64,000 bases of DNA, taken from the NCBI GenBank assembly GCA_002412925.1, contig DHVZ01000003.1:137798-201797 (forward strand). The letters run 5' to 3'. Below are positions 32,201 to 39,073 of this stretch, piece after piece; the stretch's first letter is position 1; each line of letters opens with the position of its first letter. Source of the DNA: Anaerolineales bacterium UBA5195. GTDB lineage: Bacteria; Chloroflexota; Anaerolineae; Anaerolineales; Villigracilaceae. A model generated the notes under the pieces. That model was not told the origin of the DNA, did not search any database, and worked only from the letters and a program-made list of their open reading frames with translations. The translations under genes were made by a program, and so were the position numbers.

Positions 32201-33385
32201 ATGCCTCGCACCATCCTGCACCTCGATCTGGACGCCTTTTTCTGCGCAGTGGAGGAACTCCACGACCCCTCCCTGCGCGGGAAGCCGTTTGCCGTGGGCG
32301 GGCGGCCTGAAGAACGCGGCGTGGTGGCCTCCTGCTCGTATGCGGCGCGCGCGCTGGGTGTGCATTCGGCCATGCCGATGAGCCAGGCCCTGCGGCTCTG
32401 CCCGCAACTCATCATCGTGGCGCATGGGCGCGGGAAATACGGTGAATTCTCAGCCCAGGTAATGGAGCGGCTCAACAATCTTTCGCCGCTTGTCGAGCAA
32501 ATCTCGGTTGACGAGGCTTTTGTTGATCTCAGTGACCTTTGTACAGGCAGCCAGGAGGCTGACAAGTCTGCTCAGGAAATCGCCCGCAAACTGCAGAAAC
32601 AAATTCTGGATGAATTGCGCCTGCCGTGCTCGATCGGCGTCGCGTCAAACAAGCTGGTCGCCAAAATCGCAACCGATACCGGCAAAAAAGCGGCGCGCGG
32701 ACCTGCCTACCCGTCTGCGCTGACCGTTGTCCCGGCCGGGGCTGAAGCTGAATTTTTGGCGCCGTTGCCCGTTTCGATGCTTTGGGGCGTCGGCCCAAAG
32801 ACCGAGAAGCGACTCTCCGGGCTGGGCATCCACACCATCGGACAGTTGGCCGCCATGGGTGAATCAGCGCTGGCGGCGCTGTTCGGGGAGAATGGCCGCG
32901 AGCTGGCGCGTCATGCCAAAGGGCAGGATGAACGTCCCGTTGTCACTGAGCGCGCCGCCAAATCCATTTCGCAGGAAACCACCTTCGCCCGCGATCTGCG
33001 CGACGACAAAACCCTCGAAGCCACGTTGAAAGAACTCTCGGCCCAGGTGGGTAAAAACCTGCGCCACGAACACCTGGCCGGGACGACAATCAAGCTCAAA
33101 ATCCGCTGGCCCGATTTCACCACGCTGACCCGCCAGATCACTATTCCCAGCCCCACCGACCAGGATGATGAGATTTACGAAACAGCGCTTGGCCTGCTGC
33201 GGCGAATCCGCGAAACGGGCCAGTACGTGCGGCTGATTGGGGTGGGTGTCAGCCGCCTCGGCGCGCCCATCCGCCAGATGGAACTCTGGGGGCAGGAAAG
33301 CGAAAAAGCGCGCAAACTGCGCGATGTGCTGGATGGGTTGCAGGAGAAGTATGGGAAAAAAGTAGTAAAGAAGGGTGATAGTTAA
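32201..33385 (+). CDS. dinB: DNA polymerase IV (Y family)
   Basis: 394 residues. Metal-binding residues are present: Asp9 in HLDLDAFF and Asp104-Glu105 in SVDEAFVDLS. The helix-hairpin-helix region reads VGPKTEKRLSGLGIHTIGQL (20 residues, ~190), followed by the little-finger domain with SISQETTFARDL. QMELW near residue 353 fits a sliding-clamp binding motif. It performs translesion synthesis. Divergent from the large secreted protein gene, no operon partner. Confidence 0.92.
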   Translation: MPRTILHLDLDAFFCAVEELHDPSLRGKPFAVGGRPEERGVVASCSYAARALGVHSAMPMSQALRLCPQLIIVAHGRGKYGEFSAQVMERLNNLSPLVEQISVDEAFVDLSDLCTGSQEADKSAQEIARKLQKQILDELRLPCSIGVASNKLVAKIATDTGKKAARGPAYPSALTVVPAGAEAEFLAPLPVSMLWGVGPKTEKRLSGLGIHTIGQLAAMGESALAALFGENGRELARHAKGQDERPVVTERAAKSISQETTFARDLRDDKTLEATLKELSAQVGKNLRHEHLAGTTIKLKIRWPDFTTLTRQITIPSPTDQDDEIYETALGLLRRIRETGQYVRLIGVGVSRLGAPIRQMELWGQESEKARKLRDVLDGLQEKYGKKVVKKGDS

Positions 33386-33391
33386 AACGTA

Positions 33392-33506
33392 TCGTTGCGA
33401 GCGAGCGTACACGCGAACGACCCAGCACCTGCGGTCTGGGCAGGTGAGCAATCTCCCTTGTTGGTCGCGGAGATTGCTTCGTCGGCCTACGGCCTCCTCG
33501 CAACGA
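33392..33506. repeat. Multi-stem palindromic repeat between dinB and glpK
   Basis: Outer arms TCGTTGCGAG/CTCGCAACGA (33392-33401, 33497-33506), inner stems CACCTGC/GCAGGTG (33426-33432, 33440-33446) and GCAATCTCC/GGAGATTGC (33448-33456, 33469-33477), and a GGCCTACGGCC palindrome. A four-armed fold is likely. The same CGTTGCGAG...GCAATCTCC arrangement is familiar as a dispersed non-coding repeat in environmental genomes. Confidence 0.75.
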
Positions 33507-33518
33507 CACAACAATAAC

Positions 33519-34997
33519 CTATACCCAGTCAAACGTCCGCGTAACCGCTTTTTTCCACCCGGCGTATAGTTCGTCCCGTTTCGCTGCATCCATCTGCGGC
33601 TGCCACTCTTTGCCTTTGCCCCAATTGGTGCGCAGTTCATCGAAATTGCCCCAGAAACCAACCGCCAGCCCGGCGGCATAGGCCGCACCCAGCGCTGTCG
33701 TCTCGGCCACCTTCGGGCGGATGACAGGCACATTGACCAGGTCAGCCTGGAACTGCATCAGCAGATCGTTGAAGACCATCCCACCATCCACCTTGAGGGC
33801 TTTCAGGCTGACACCCGAATCCTTTTCCATCGCGTCCAGCACTTCACGGGTCTGGTAAGCCGTTGCCTCGAGGGTGGCGCGAGCGATATGGCCCTTGTTG
33901 ACGTAGCGGGTCATGCCCACAATCGCGCCGCGCGCATCCGAACGCCAGTAGGGAGCGAACAGCCCGCTAAAGGCCGGGACAAAGTAAATCCCACCGCTGT
34001 CTTCGACCGTGGCCGCCAACGTTTCCACATCCGACGATTTCTGGATAATCCCCAGGTTGTCGCGCAGCCATTGGACCAGCGCCCCAGAGATGGCGATCGA
34101 GCCTTCCAGGGCATAAACGGCTTTCGCATCGCCGATTTTGTATCCGAGAGTGGTCAGCAAACCAGACTTGGATGCAACCGGTTTCTCGCCGGTATTCATC
34201 AGCATGAAACAGCCTGTGCCATAGGTATTCTTGGCCTCGCCGGGGCTGTAACAGGTCTGCCCAAAGAGCGCGGCCTGTTGGTCACCCAGGTCGCCAGAAA
34301 CCGGGATACCGCCTAAAACACCCTTGGCGTGCCCATAGACTTCAGATGACGAAGCGATCCGCGGCAGCATCTTGCGCGGCACGCCCAATAAACGCAATAA
34401 TTCAGCGTCCCAATCGAGCGTTTCGAGGTTCATCAGCAAGGTGCGGCTGGCGTTGGTCACATCGGTGACATGCATCCCTGTCAGATTCCAAATCACCCAG
34501 GTATCAATGTTGCCAAAGAGCAGTTCGCCCTTTTCGGCGCGTTCGCGCGCTTCGGGGACATTCTCCAGGATCCATTTGATCTTCGGACCGGAGAAATAGG
34601 TTGCCAGCGGCAGGCCGGTCTTGGCGCGCAGGCGGTCCTGACCGCCTGATTCGGCCAGTTTGTTGCAAATGACATCGGTGCGCGTATCCTGCCAGACGAT
34701 GGCATTATAGACTGGCTTCCCGGTGGCTTTTTCCCAGACGACGGTGGTTTCGCGCTGGTTGGTGATGCCCACTGCCGCCAGTTCAGACGAATCGATTCCA
34801 GCCTTGGTCAACGCGCCGCGCATGACCTGCTGGGTGCGTTCCCAAATCTCGAGCGGATCGTGCTCCACCCAGCCAGGCTTGGGATAAATTTGTTTGTGTT
34901 CCCTTTGGTCTACCGCAACAATCTTGCCAGAATGGTCGAACAAGATGAAACGTGTGCTGGTGGTACCTTGGTCAATCGCTGCGACATATTTAGGCAT
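33519..34997 (-). CDS. glpK: Glycerol kinase
   Basis: 492 residues, typical length. FGGY-family kinase that phosphorylates glycerol to glycerol 3-phosphate in the cytoplasm. N-terminal ATP-binding DQGTTSTRFILFD (9-21), the substrate loop with WERTQQVMRGALTKAG nearby, the FGGY signature region GHIARATLEATAYQTREVLD and KVDGGMVFNDLLMQ near the C-terminus. The start ATG at 34997 has AGGAG upstream. No glpF or glpD is adjacent; the neighbour upstream is the GxxExxY unit. Confidence 0.95.
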   Translation of the reverse strand: MPKYVAAIDQGTTSTRFILFDHSGKIVAVDQREHKQIYPKPGWVEHDPLEIWERTQQVMRGALTKAGIDSSELAAVGITNQRETTVVWEKATGKPVYNAIVWQDTRTDVICNKLAESGGQDRLRAKTGLPLATYFSGPKIKWILENVPEARERAEKGELLFGNIDTWVIWNLTGMHVTDVTNASRTLLMNLETLDWDAELLRLLGVPRKMLPRIASSSEVYGHAKGVLGGIPVSGDLGDQQAALFGQTCYSPGEAKNTYGTGCFMLMNTGEKPVASKSGLLTTLGYKIGDAKAVYALEGSIAISGALVQWLRDNLGIIQKSSDVETLAATVEDSGGIYFVPAFSGLFAPYWRSDARGAIVGMTRYVNKGHIARATLEATAYQTREVLDAMEKDSGVSLKALKVDGGMVFNDLLMQFQADLVNVPVIRPKVAETTALGAAYAAGLAVGFWGNFDELRTNWGKGKEWQPQMDAAKRDELYAGWKKAVTRTFDWV

Positions 34998-35008
34998 AGA
35001 GGCTCCTT

Positions 35009-35048
35009 ATCACGAATGTGACGAATAAACGAATTTTACGAATTTTTT
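35009..35048 (-). repeat. ATTCGT-rich repeat, left end of the GxxExxY unit
   Basis: Read on the minus strand: four ATTCGT words, spaced 7-9 bases apart, ending in ATTCGTGAT. Inverted counterpart of 35475-35515. Confidence 0.65.
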
Positions 35049-35050
35049 GT

Positions 35051-35464
35051 TTAGTTGGCAATCCGAACGTATTCGATGCGCGCAACGCCGAAGTTGATTA
35101 AAATACCGAGTTTAAGACCAGTGGCTTTCAAATAAGAGAGGGTTTGCTGCTTGAAAAGATCGTTCAACTCAGAAACAGCTTTGAATTCCAGGATAATTTT
35201 GCCATCAACAACCATGTCAAGGCGAAAGACGCCCATTTGTTTCCCTTTATACATGACCGGGATTACTTTCTGTTCTTCAATCGGAACTTTGCGTAAAGTA
35301 AATTCCATAGCCGCAGCGCGCTGGTAGATCTCTTCTGGATAACCAGGCCCGAGCTGGTTGTGAACTTCGTACACTACACTCATAATCTCGAAAGACAATT
35401 CCGGGAAAATCACATTTGGCCCGGTCAATGGCCTCGGTTTATCAGGCAAAGTACGCTGCGTCAT
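35051..35464 (-). CDS. GxxExxY family protein (PD-(D/E)XK-like)
   Basis: 137 residues, the usual length. The naming motif is present as GPGYPEEIYQRA (~39-50). The later IILEFKAVSEL (~88-98) has the E-x-K core of PD-(D/E)XK nuclease folds, and LDMVVDGKIILEFK supplies the Asp. The family is widespread, sporadic and of unproven function. The gene lies between glpK and fmt, cutting an otherwise ordinary arrangement, and is bracketed by inverted ATTCGT repeats, one of which forms the last codons of fmt. That suggests it arrived as a mobile unit. Confidence 0.85.
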   Translation of the reverse strand: MTQRTLPDKPRPLTGPNVIFPELSFEIMSVVYEVHNQLGPGYPEEIYQRAAAMEFTLRKVPIEEQKVIPVMYKGKQMGVFRLDMVVDGKIILEFKAVSELNDLFKQQTLSYLKATGLKLGILINFGVARIEYVRIAN

Positions 35465-35474
35465 AGCTCATCCC

Positions 35475-35515
35475 AAAAATTCGTGCCACTCGTGTTATTC
35501 GGATTTATTCGTGAT
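35475..35515 (+). repeat. ATTCGT-rich repeat, right end of the GxxExxY unit
   Basis: On the plus strand AATTCGTGCC, TTATTCGG and TTATTCGTGAT in a row. Overlaps the 3' end of fmt: the last six codons of Fmt (TNKSE and stop) lie inside it. Confidence 0.65.
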
Positions 35516-36448
35516 TTCCCATCCACGATAGCCAATCAGAAAGTCTTTTCCAGGCATGGGTTTTTTACCTGCTGGCTGGAGTTCGTCGAAGACGATCAGC
35601 CCTTCCGCAGTGCCGACAGCAGGAAGGCCCTCGGCAACTACATGTTTTCCTGTTTCCATGCTACCGTCCTTAACCACATGCGCCCGATGGATTTTGAGCG
35701 GCGCTTTATTCCAAAACATAAATGTCCCCGGCCAGGGAGAGAAAGCGCGCACCCTGCGTTCCAGTTCAACGGCCGGGCGCGTGAAGTCGAGCAAACCGTC
35801 TTCTTTCTTGATCATGCCAAAGTAGGAGGCGTCTTCCGCAGGCTGGGGCTGGGGCGCGAGTTTTCCTGAGAGATAGTCGGGAATGGTTTCCAGAAGCAGC
35901 TCGCCGCCGAGTTGCGAGAGTTTTTCGAACAGGCTGCCGCCAGTTTCGTCCGCCCCAAGCGGGATGGCGCGCTGACGGAGCATCGGCCCGGTATCGAGTC
36001 CGGCGTCCATTTTCATGATCGTGATCCCCGTTTCGGCGTCACCCGCCAAGATGGCCGCCTGGATGGGAGCCGCGCCGCGATGACGGGGCAGCAGCGAGGC
36101 GTGAATGTTGAGACAGCCATACTTCGGCAGGTCGAGCACGTTCGGGCGCAGGATCTGTCCAAAAGCGGCGACCACGATCAAATCTGGGGACCAATCCTGC
36201 AACTGTTGAATTGCTTCCGGCAGCTTCAACTTCTCAGGTTGGATGACCGGGATGCCCAATTCCTGCGCCGCCACTTTGACGGGCGGCGGGCTGAGCGCCA
36301 TGCCACGCCCGGAGGGGCGGTCCGGCTGGGTGACAACCCCCACGATATTGTACGGGCGGGTCTGAGACCCGCCTCGAACAGCAGCCAGCGCACGCAGGGC
36401 AGGGACAGCAAAATCGGGCGAACCCATAAAAACAAGGCGAGTTATCAT
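35495..36448 (-). CDS. fmt: Methionyl-tRNA formyltransferase with a repeat-encoded insert
   Basis: 317 residues. Formylates initiator Met-tRNA from 10-formyl-tetrahydrofolate. The catalytic Asn-His-Asp set is in NIHASLLPRHRGAAPI (~107-122) and MKMDAGLDTGPM; the N-terminal MGSPDFAVPALRAL and TQPDRPSGRG are also canonical. Between them, where other Fmt proteins have a short turn, residues ~24-34 (RGGSQTRPYN) are extra and come from a GGCGGGTCT palindrome at 36355-36373. The C-terminus (TNKSE) is encoded by the ATTCGT repeat. No def gene is adjacent. A TAAAAT box lies six bases before the ATG. Confidence 0.93.
   Translation of the reverse strand: MITRLVFMGSPDFAVPALRALAAVRGGSQTRPYNIVGVVTQPDRPSGRGMALSPPPVKVAAQELGIPVIQPEKLKLPEAIQQLQDWSPDLIVVAAFGQILRPNVLDLPKYGCLNIHASLLPRHRGAAPIQAAILAGDAETGITIMKMDAGLDTGPMLRQRAIPLGADETGGSLFEKLSQLGGELLLETIPDYLSGKLAPQPQPAEDASYFGMIKKEDGLLDFTRPAVELERRVRAFSPWPGTFMFWNKAPLKIHRAHVVKDGSMETGKHVVAEGLPAVGTAEGLIVFDELQPAGKKPMPGKDFLIGYRGWEITNKSE
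36355..36373. repeat. Palindromic element inside fmt
   Basis: Nine-bp arms GGCGGGTCT and AGACCCGCC around one base, in frame in the coding sequence, encoding GGSQTR on the minus strand. Confidence 0.8.
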
Positions 36449-36454
36449 GTTGAA

Positions 36455-36460
36455 ATTTTA
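36455..36460 (-). promoter_or_regulatory. Candidate -10 element for leaderless fmt transcript
   Basis: TAAAAT on the minus strand followed by six bases and the fmt ATG; no ribosome site. Confidence 0.45.
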
Positions 36461-36530
36461 CTGCGCTTTGGAAATCTGGACAGCCCGAAAGCAAAATTGC
36501 ACGCTATAATGAAGTACAATCAATAATCGG

Positions 36531-36559
36531 TTGATTTTTGTCTAATTTCGTTGTACAAT
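36531..36559 (+). promoter_or_regulatory. Promoter of the DUF4870-like gene at 36591
   Basis: TTGATT (36531-36536), 17-bp spacer, TACAAT (36554-36559). The transcript then has a normal leader with AGGAGG before the ATG. Confidence 0.65.
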
Positions 36560-36590
36560 CGGTTCAACCAATTCTCAGGAGGCTAAAACC

Positions 36591-36893
36591 ATGACTAATT
36601 TTAATTCGGAAGTCACCAGCGACGATAAACTGTGGGCTCTGCTTGCATACATCTTCTCCCCGCTGGTCCCCATCATCATCATGGTGATGGAAGACAAGAA
36701 AAACCGCCCGTTCCTTAAGGCGCATAACGCTCAGGCACTGATCCTGGGCATCATCGCTGTGATCACTTCGAGCTTCTGCGTCGGCATTTTGGTCTGGTTC
36801 TACATGATTTATCTCGGCATCCAGGCCTATAATGGAAAGATTGTTGATGTGCCCGTGATTACCAACCTGTGCAAGGGCCAGGGCTGGGCATAA
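36591..36893 (+). CDS. DUF4870-like small membrane protein, first copy
   Basis: 100 residues, strong AGGAGG ribosome site. Two or three hydrophobic helices: LWALLAYIFSPLVPIIIMVM (14-33), a polar turn EDKKNRPFLKAHNAQAL, then IIAVITSSFCVGILVWFYMI. The KxxFLKAHNAQAL element matches the DUF4870 pattern (family role unknown). It has its own promoter and terminator, unlike the two longer relatives downstream. Confidence 0.8.
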   Translation: MTNFNSEVTSDDKLWALLAYIFSPLVPIIIMVMEDKKNRPFLKAHNAQALILGIIAVITSSFCVGILVWFYMIYLGIQAYNGKIVDVPVITNLCKGQGWA

Positions 36894-36916
36894 TCTCATA
36901 TCGTAGCTGAAATTCA

Positions 36917-36945
36917 GAGGCCCGCGCAAACACTGCGCGGGCCTC
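36917..36945 (+). terminator. Hairpin terminator after the first DUF4870-like gene
   Basis: 12-bp perfect stem GAGGCCCGCGCA/TGCGCGGGCCTC, five-base loop, followed by TTGCTT. Confidence 0.75.
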
Positions 36946-36975
36946 TTGCTTGTGGGAAAATGCGCAACCTTTCGC

Positions 36976-37023
36976 AAAAAAGCGCGTAAGTATGGTCATG
37001 AAGACCATCTTACGCGCTTTTTT
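36976..37023. terminator. Strong bidirectional hairpin
   Basis: AAAAAAGCGCGTAAG pairs with CTTACGCGCTTTTTT (36976-36990, 37009-37023), with an inner ATGGTC/GACCAT helix. A- and T-runs at both ends would terminate transcription from either side. It seals the first DUF4870-like unit from the next. Confidence 0.8.
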
Positions 37024-37125
37024 GTCCCTGCTGTTTCCCATGCGTCAACCAGCTTATGCGTTGGCGCAAGTTAATCCATCCAAACGCATCTTCTTGGCCC
37101 AAAGGGGCCTGAAACCGAGGCTAAA

Positions 37126-37569
37126 ATGACCGCTGAAACAATCCATCCCGCTCCCACCCCTGCGCCCCTCTCACAAGTTGATGAGCGCACCTGGGCCATG
37201 CTGGCCCACCTGAGTGTCCTGGTCAACCTGTTCACCGGCGTTCTCGGGCCGGTGGTCGCCCTGATCATCTACCTGATGTTCGCCAACCGCTCGAAATATG
37301 TGGCCTACCATGCCATGCAATCCTTCCTGTTCCAGTTGGTGGTCTGGTATGGAATTGGGGTGGTCTGGGGGATCGTCGGGCTCTTGAGCGCCGTGCTGAT
37401 CGGCGTCATTCTGATCCCCCTTGCGTGCGTGCTGACGCCCTTCCTGCTATTGGGTATGGCCATCGCTCCTGTCTATGGAATTTGGGGCGCGGTGCAGACC
37501 TCCCAGGGACAGGACTTCCAGTACTGGTGGGTTGGCAGTTGGGTGCGCAACATCCTGACTGGCGTATAA
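37126..37569 (+). CDS. DUF4870-like membrane protein, second copy
   Basis: 147 residues. Opens with a Pro-rich cytoplasmic start (IHPAPTPAPLSQVDERTWAM in part), then MLAHLSVLVNLFTGVLGPVVA, SKYVAYHAMQSFLFQLVVW and a third and fourth helix. It shares ERTWAM-AHLS with the next gene and the K/R-x-x-x-AYxAxQ element with the family. About 80 bases separate it from its paralogue. Confidence 0.8.
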   Translation: MTAETIHPAPTPAPLSQVDERTWAMLAHLSVLVNLFTGVLGPVVALIIYLMFANRSKYVAYHAMQSFLFQLVVWYGIGVVWGIVGLLSAVLIGVILIPLACVLTPFLLLGMAIAPVYGIWGAVQTSQGQDFQYWWVGSWVRNILTGV

Positions 37570-37652
37570 TTGGCATAACCTTGGACTCGGATGGCTTGCC
37601 TTTCGAAAATCCAGAAGCAAACTTCTGGACTCCATAAACAGATCGAGGAACC

Positions 37653-38090
37653 ATGACAAACGAAACCTATTCACCCTATACCCCCAGCCCGCTCTCACAA
37701 TCCGACGAACGCACCTGGGCCATGATCGCCCATTTGAGCATCCTGGCGAACCTGGCAACTGGTTTTCTCGGCCCGGTAGCTGCGCTGGTGATTTACCTGA
37801 TCTACAAGGAGCGCTCACGCTATGTGGCCTACCAATCCTTGCAGGCCTTCGTCTTCCAGTTGGTCTGGTGGGTGGGCGCAGGCGCAGTCGCCGGGGTCGC
37901 CTGGGCAGTCAGCGGCGTGCTCTCGGCCATCCTGATCGGCCTGTTGTGCATGCCCATCGCCTGCCTGATCAGCCTCGCCCCGCTGGGGGCGCTGGTTTAC
38001 GGGATCGTTGGCGGCGTGCAAGCTTCGCAGGGCCAGGATTTCCAGTACTGGCTGATTGGTGATTGGGTGCGCGGTACGCTGGAAAACTGA
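37653..38090 (+). CDS. DUF4870-like membrane protein, third copy
   Basis: 145 residues with GAGG before the ATG. A close paralogue of the gene at 37126: SDERTWAMIAHLSILANLATG, RSRYVAYQSLQAFVFQLVWW, and QASQGQDFQYWLIGDWVRG at the end matching QTSQGQDFQYWWVGSWVRN. Four predicted helices. Ends in a strong terminator. Function unknown. Confidence 0.8.
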   Translation: MTNETYSPYTPSPLSQSDERTWAMIAHLSILANLATGFLGPVAALVIYLIYKERSRYVAYQSLQAFVFQLVWWVGAGAVAGVAWAVSGVLSAILIGLLCMPIACLISLAPLGALVYGIVGGVQASQGQDFQYWLIGDWVRGTLEN

Positions 38091-38106
38091 GATTGACCCG
38101 TTCTGC

Positions 38107-38139
38107 GAGTCCTCTCCACACATGGGGAGGACTCTTTTT
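38107..38139 (+). terminator. Terminator after the DUF4870-like pair
   Basis: GAGTCCTCTCC (38107-38117) pairs with GGGGAGGACTC (38124-38134) with one G-U, followed by TTTTT. Confidence 0.85.
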
Positions 38140-38175
38140 GTGCCTGTCACCAGCGATAAAGCTGACATTTTTCCC

Positions 38176-38204
38176 TTGACTTATCCTGTTATTTTCCATA
38201 GAAT
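38176..38204 (+). promoter_or_regulatory. Promoter of the gcv operon
   Basis: TTGACT (38176-38181), 17-bp spacer, TAGAAT (38199-38204). A second -10-like TACAAT (38255-38260) would start transcripts directly in front of the riboswitch. Confidence 0.6.
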
Positions 38205-38270
38205 GAAAGTATGTCCCTCGCGGTCGCAAAGCGCGTTTTTTGACCCGGGCATGATACAATCGAACGGTTA

Positions 38271-38501
38271 CAGGGAAGAGGTTTTTTGTTCGCGGCACAG
38301 TCCAACTGTGTGCCCAGCAAAAAGCGCCGAAGGTGCAAATCCGAGACGGGCGCGTCCGGACGAAACTCTCAGGCAAAAGGACCCTGTTCCGCCTATACTC
38401 TGGAAAGTCCCGCAAGGGACACCGACGGGGCAAGCCTGACAAAGGCGAATCTCTCAGGTCTGATTACAGAGGGCGCACGAACTATTTCGTGCGCCCTTTT
38501 T
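38271..38501 (+). ncRNA. Tandem glycine riboswitch with terminator
   Basis: Aptamer 1 spans 38271-38386, closed by CAGGG/CCCTG, with the glycine-riboswitch core GCGCCGAAGGTGCAAAT and GACGAAACTCTCAGGCAAAAG. Aptamer 2 spans about 38398-38471, closed by CTCTG/CAGAG, with CACCGACGGGGCAAGCC and GCGAATCTCTCAGG. A terminator follows at 38471-38501: GGGCGCACGAA/TTCGTGCGCCC and TTTTT. Its first base pair shares a base with the closing helix of aptamer 2, so glycine binding should compete with termination and turn the operon on, as known for tandem glycine riboswitches. The downstream genes encode glycine cleavage proteins, which fits. Confidence 0.93.
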
Positions 38502-38518
38502 CGTTTCCCATCCGTGCT

Positions 38519-38588
38519 GTAGGGACACGGCGGATGAAGGAAATGGCAAAAGTTATTCCTAACCCGCCGTGCCCCTACAATTCAATCA
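38519..38588. repeat. Palindromic repeat between riboswitch and gcvH
   Basis: GTAGGGACACGGCGG (38519-38533) pairs with CCGCCGTGCCCCTAC (38574-38588) with one mismatch across a 40-base loop. It adds a second structured element after the riboswitch terminator. Confidence 0.6.
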
Positions 38589-38612
38589 TTCTTCCCAAAG
38601 AAGGAGCAAAAA

Positions 38613-38993
38613 ATGTCAAACATCCCCACCAACTTGAAGTACAGCAAAAGCGACGAATGGTTCGACCCCGCCAGCGGTAAAGTCGGTTTAACGGACTTCG
38701 CCCAGGGTCAGCTTTCCGATATCGTCTTTGTCGAAATCCTCGTCTCGGCCGGCGACAAGGTCGAGGTTGGGACCGCCATCGCCTCGGTGGAATCGGTCAA
38801 AGCTGCCGCTGAATCTTATTCGCCTGTCGTAGGGACAATCGTAGCCGTCAATGACAACCTGTCCTCGGCCCCTGAAACGCTCAACAGCGATCCGTTTGGC
38901 GCGGGCTGGATGATCCAGGTCGAAGGCGCAGACGCCTCCGGGTTGATGGATGCCGCCGCTTACGCAAAAGACAGCGAAAGCCGGGCCCATTAA
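38613..38993 (+). CDS. gcvH: Glycine cleavage system H protein
   Basis: 126 residues, AAGGAG upstream. The lipoyl carrier of the glycine cleavage complex; the lipoylated residue is Lys63 in VESVKAAAESYSP. It shuttles the aminomethyl group between P and T proteins. First gene after the riboswitch. Confidence 0.95.
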   Translation: MSNIPTNLKYSKSDEWFDPASGKVGLTDFAQGQLSDIVFVEILVSAGDKVEVGTAIASVESVKAAAESYSPVVGTIVAVNDNLSSAPETLNSDPFGAGWMIQVEGADASGLMDAAAYAKDSESRAH

Positions 38994-39003
38994 GAGCCGT
39001 GAT

Positions 39004-39057
39004 CAGTGTTCGGTAATCAGTGGTCAGTAAAATCTGATCACTGATTACCGAACACTG
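39004..39057. repeat. 19-bp palindromic hairpin between gcvH and gcvPA
   Basis: CAGTGTTCGGTAATCAGTG (39004-39022) pairs perfectly with 39039-39057 and a TCAG/CTGA helix extends it inward. It could reduce read-through or protect the gcvH message. Confidence 0.75.
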
Positions 39058-39073
39058 GAAACTGGAAACTGAA

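Noticed and set aside
38240..38260. TTGACC/TACAAT as a full second promoter before the riboswitch
   Set aside because: The spacer is only 9 bases; the TACAAT alone may still act as a -10 but not with this -35.
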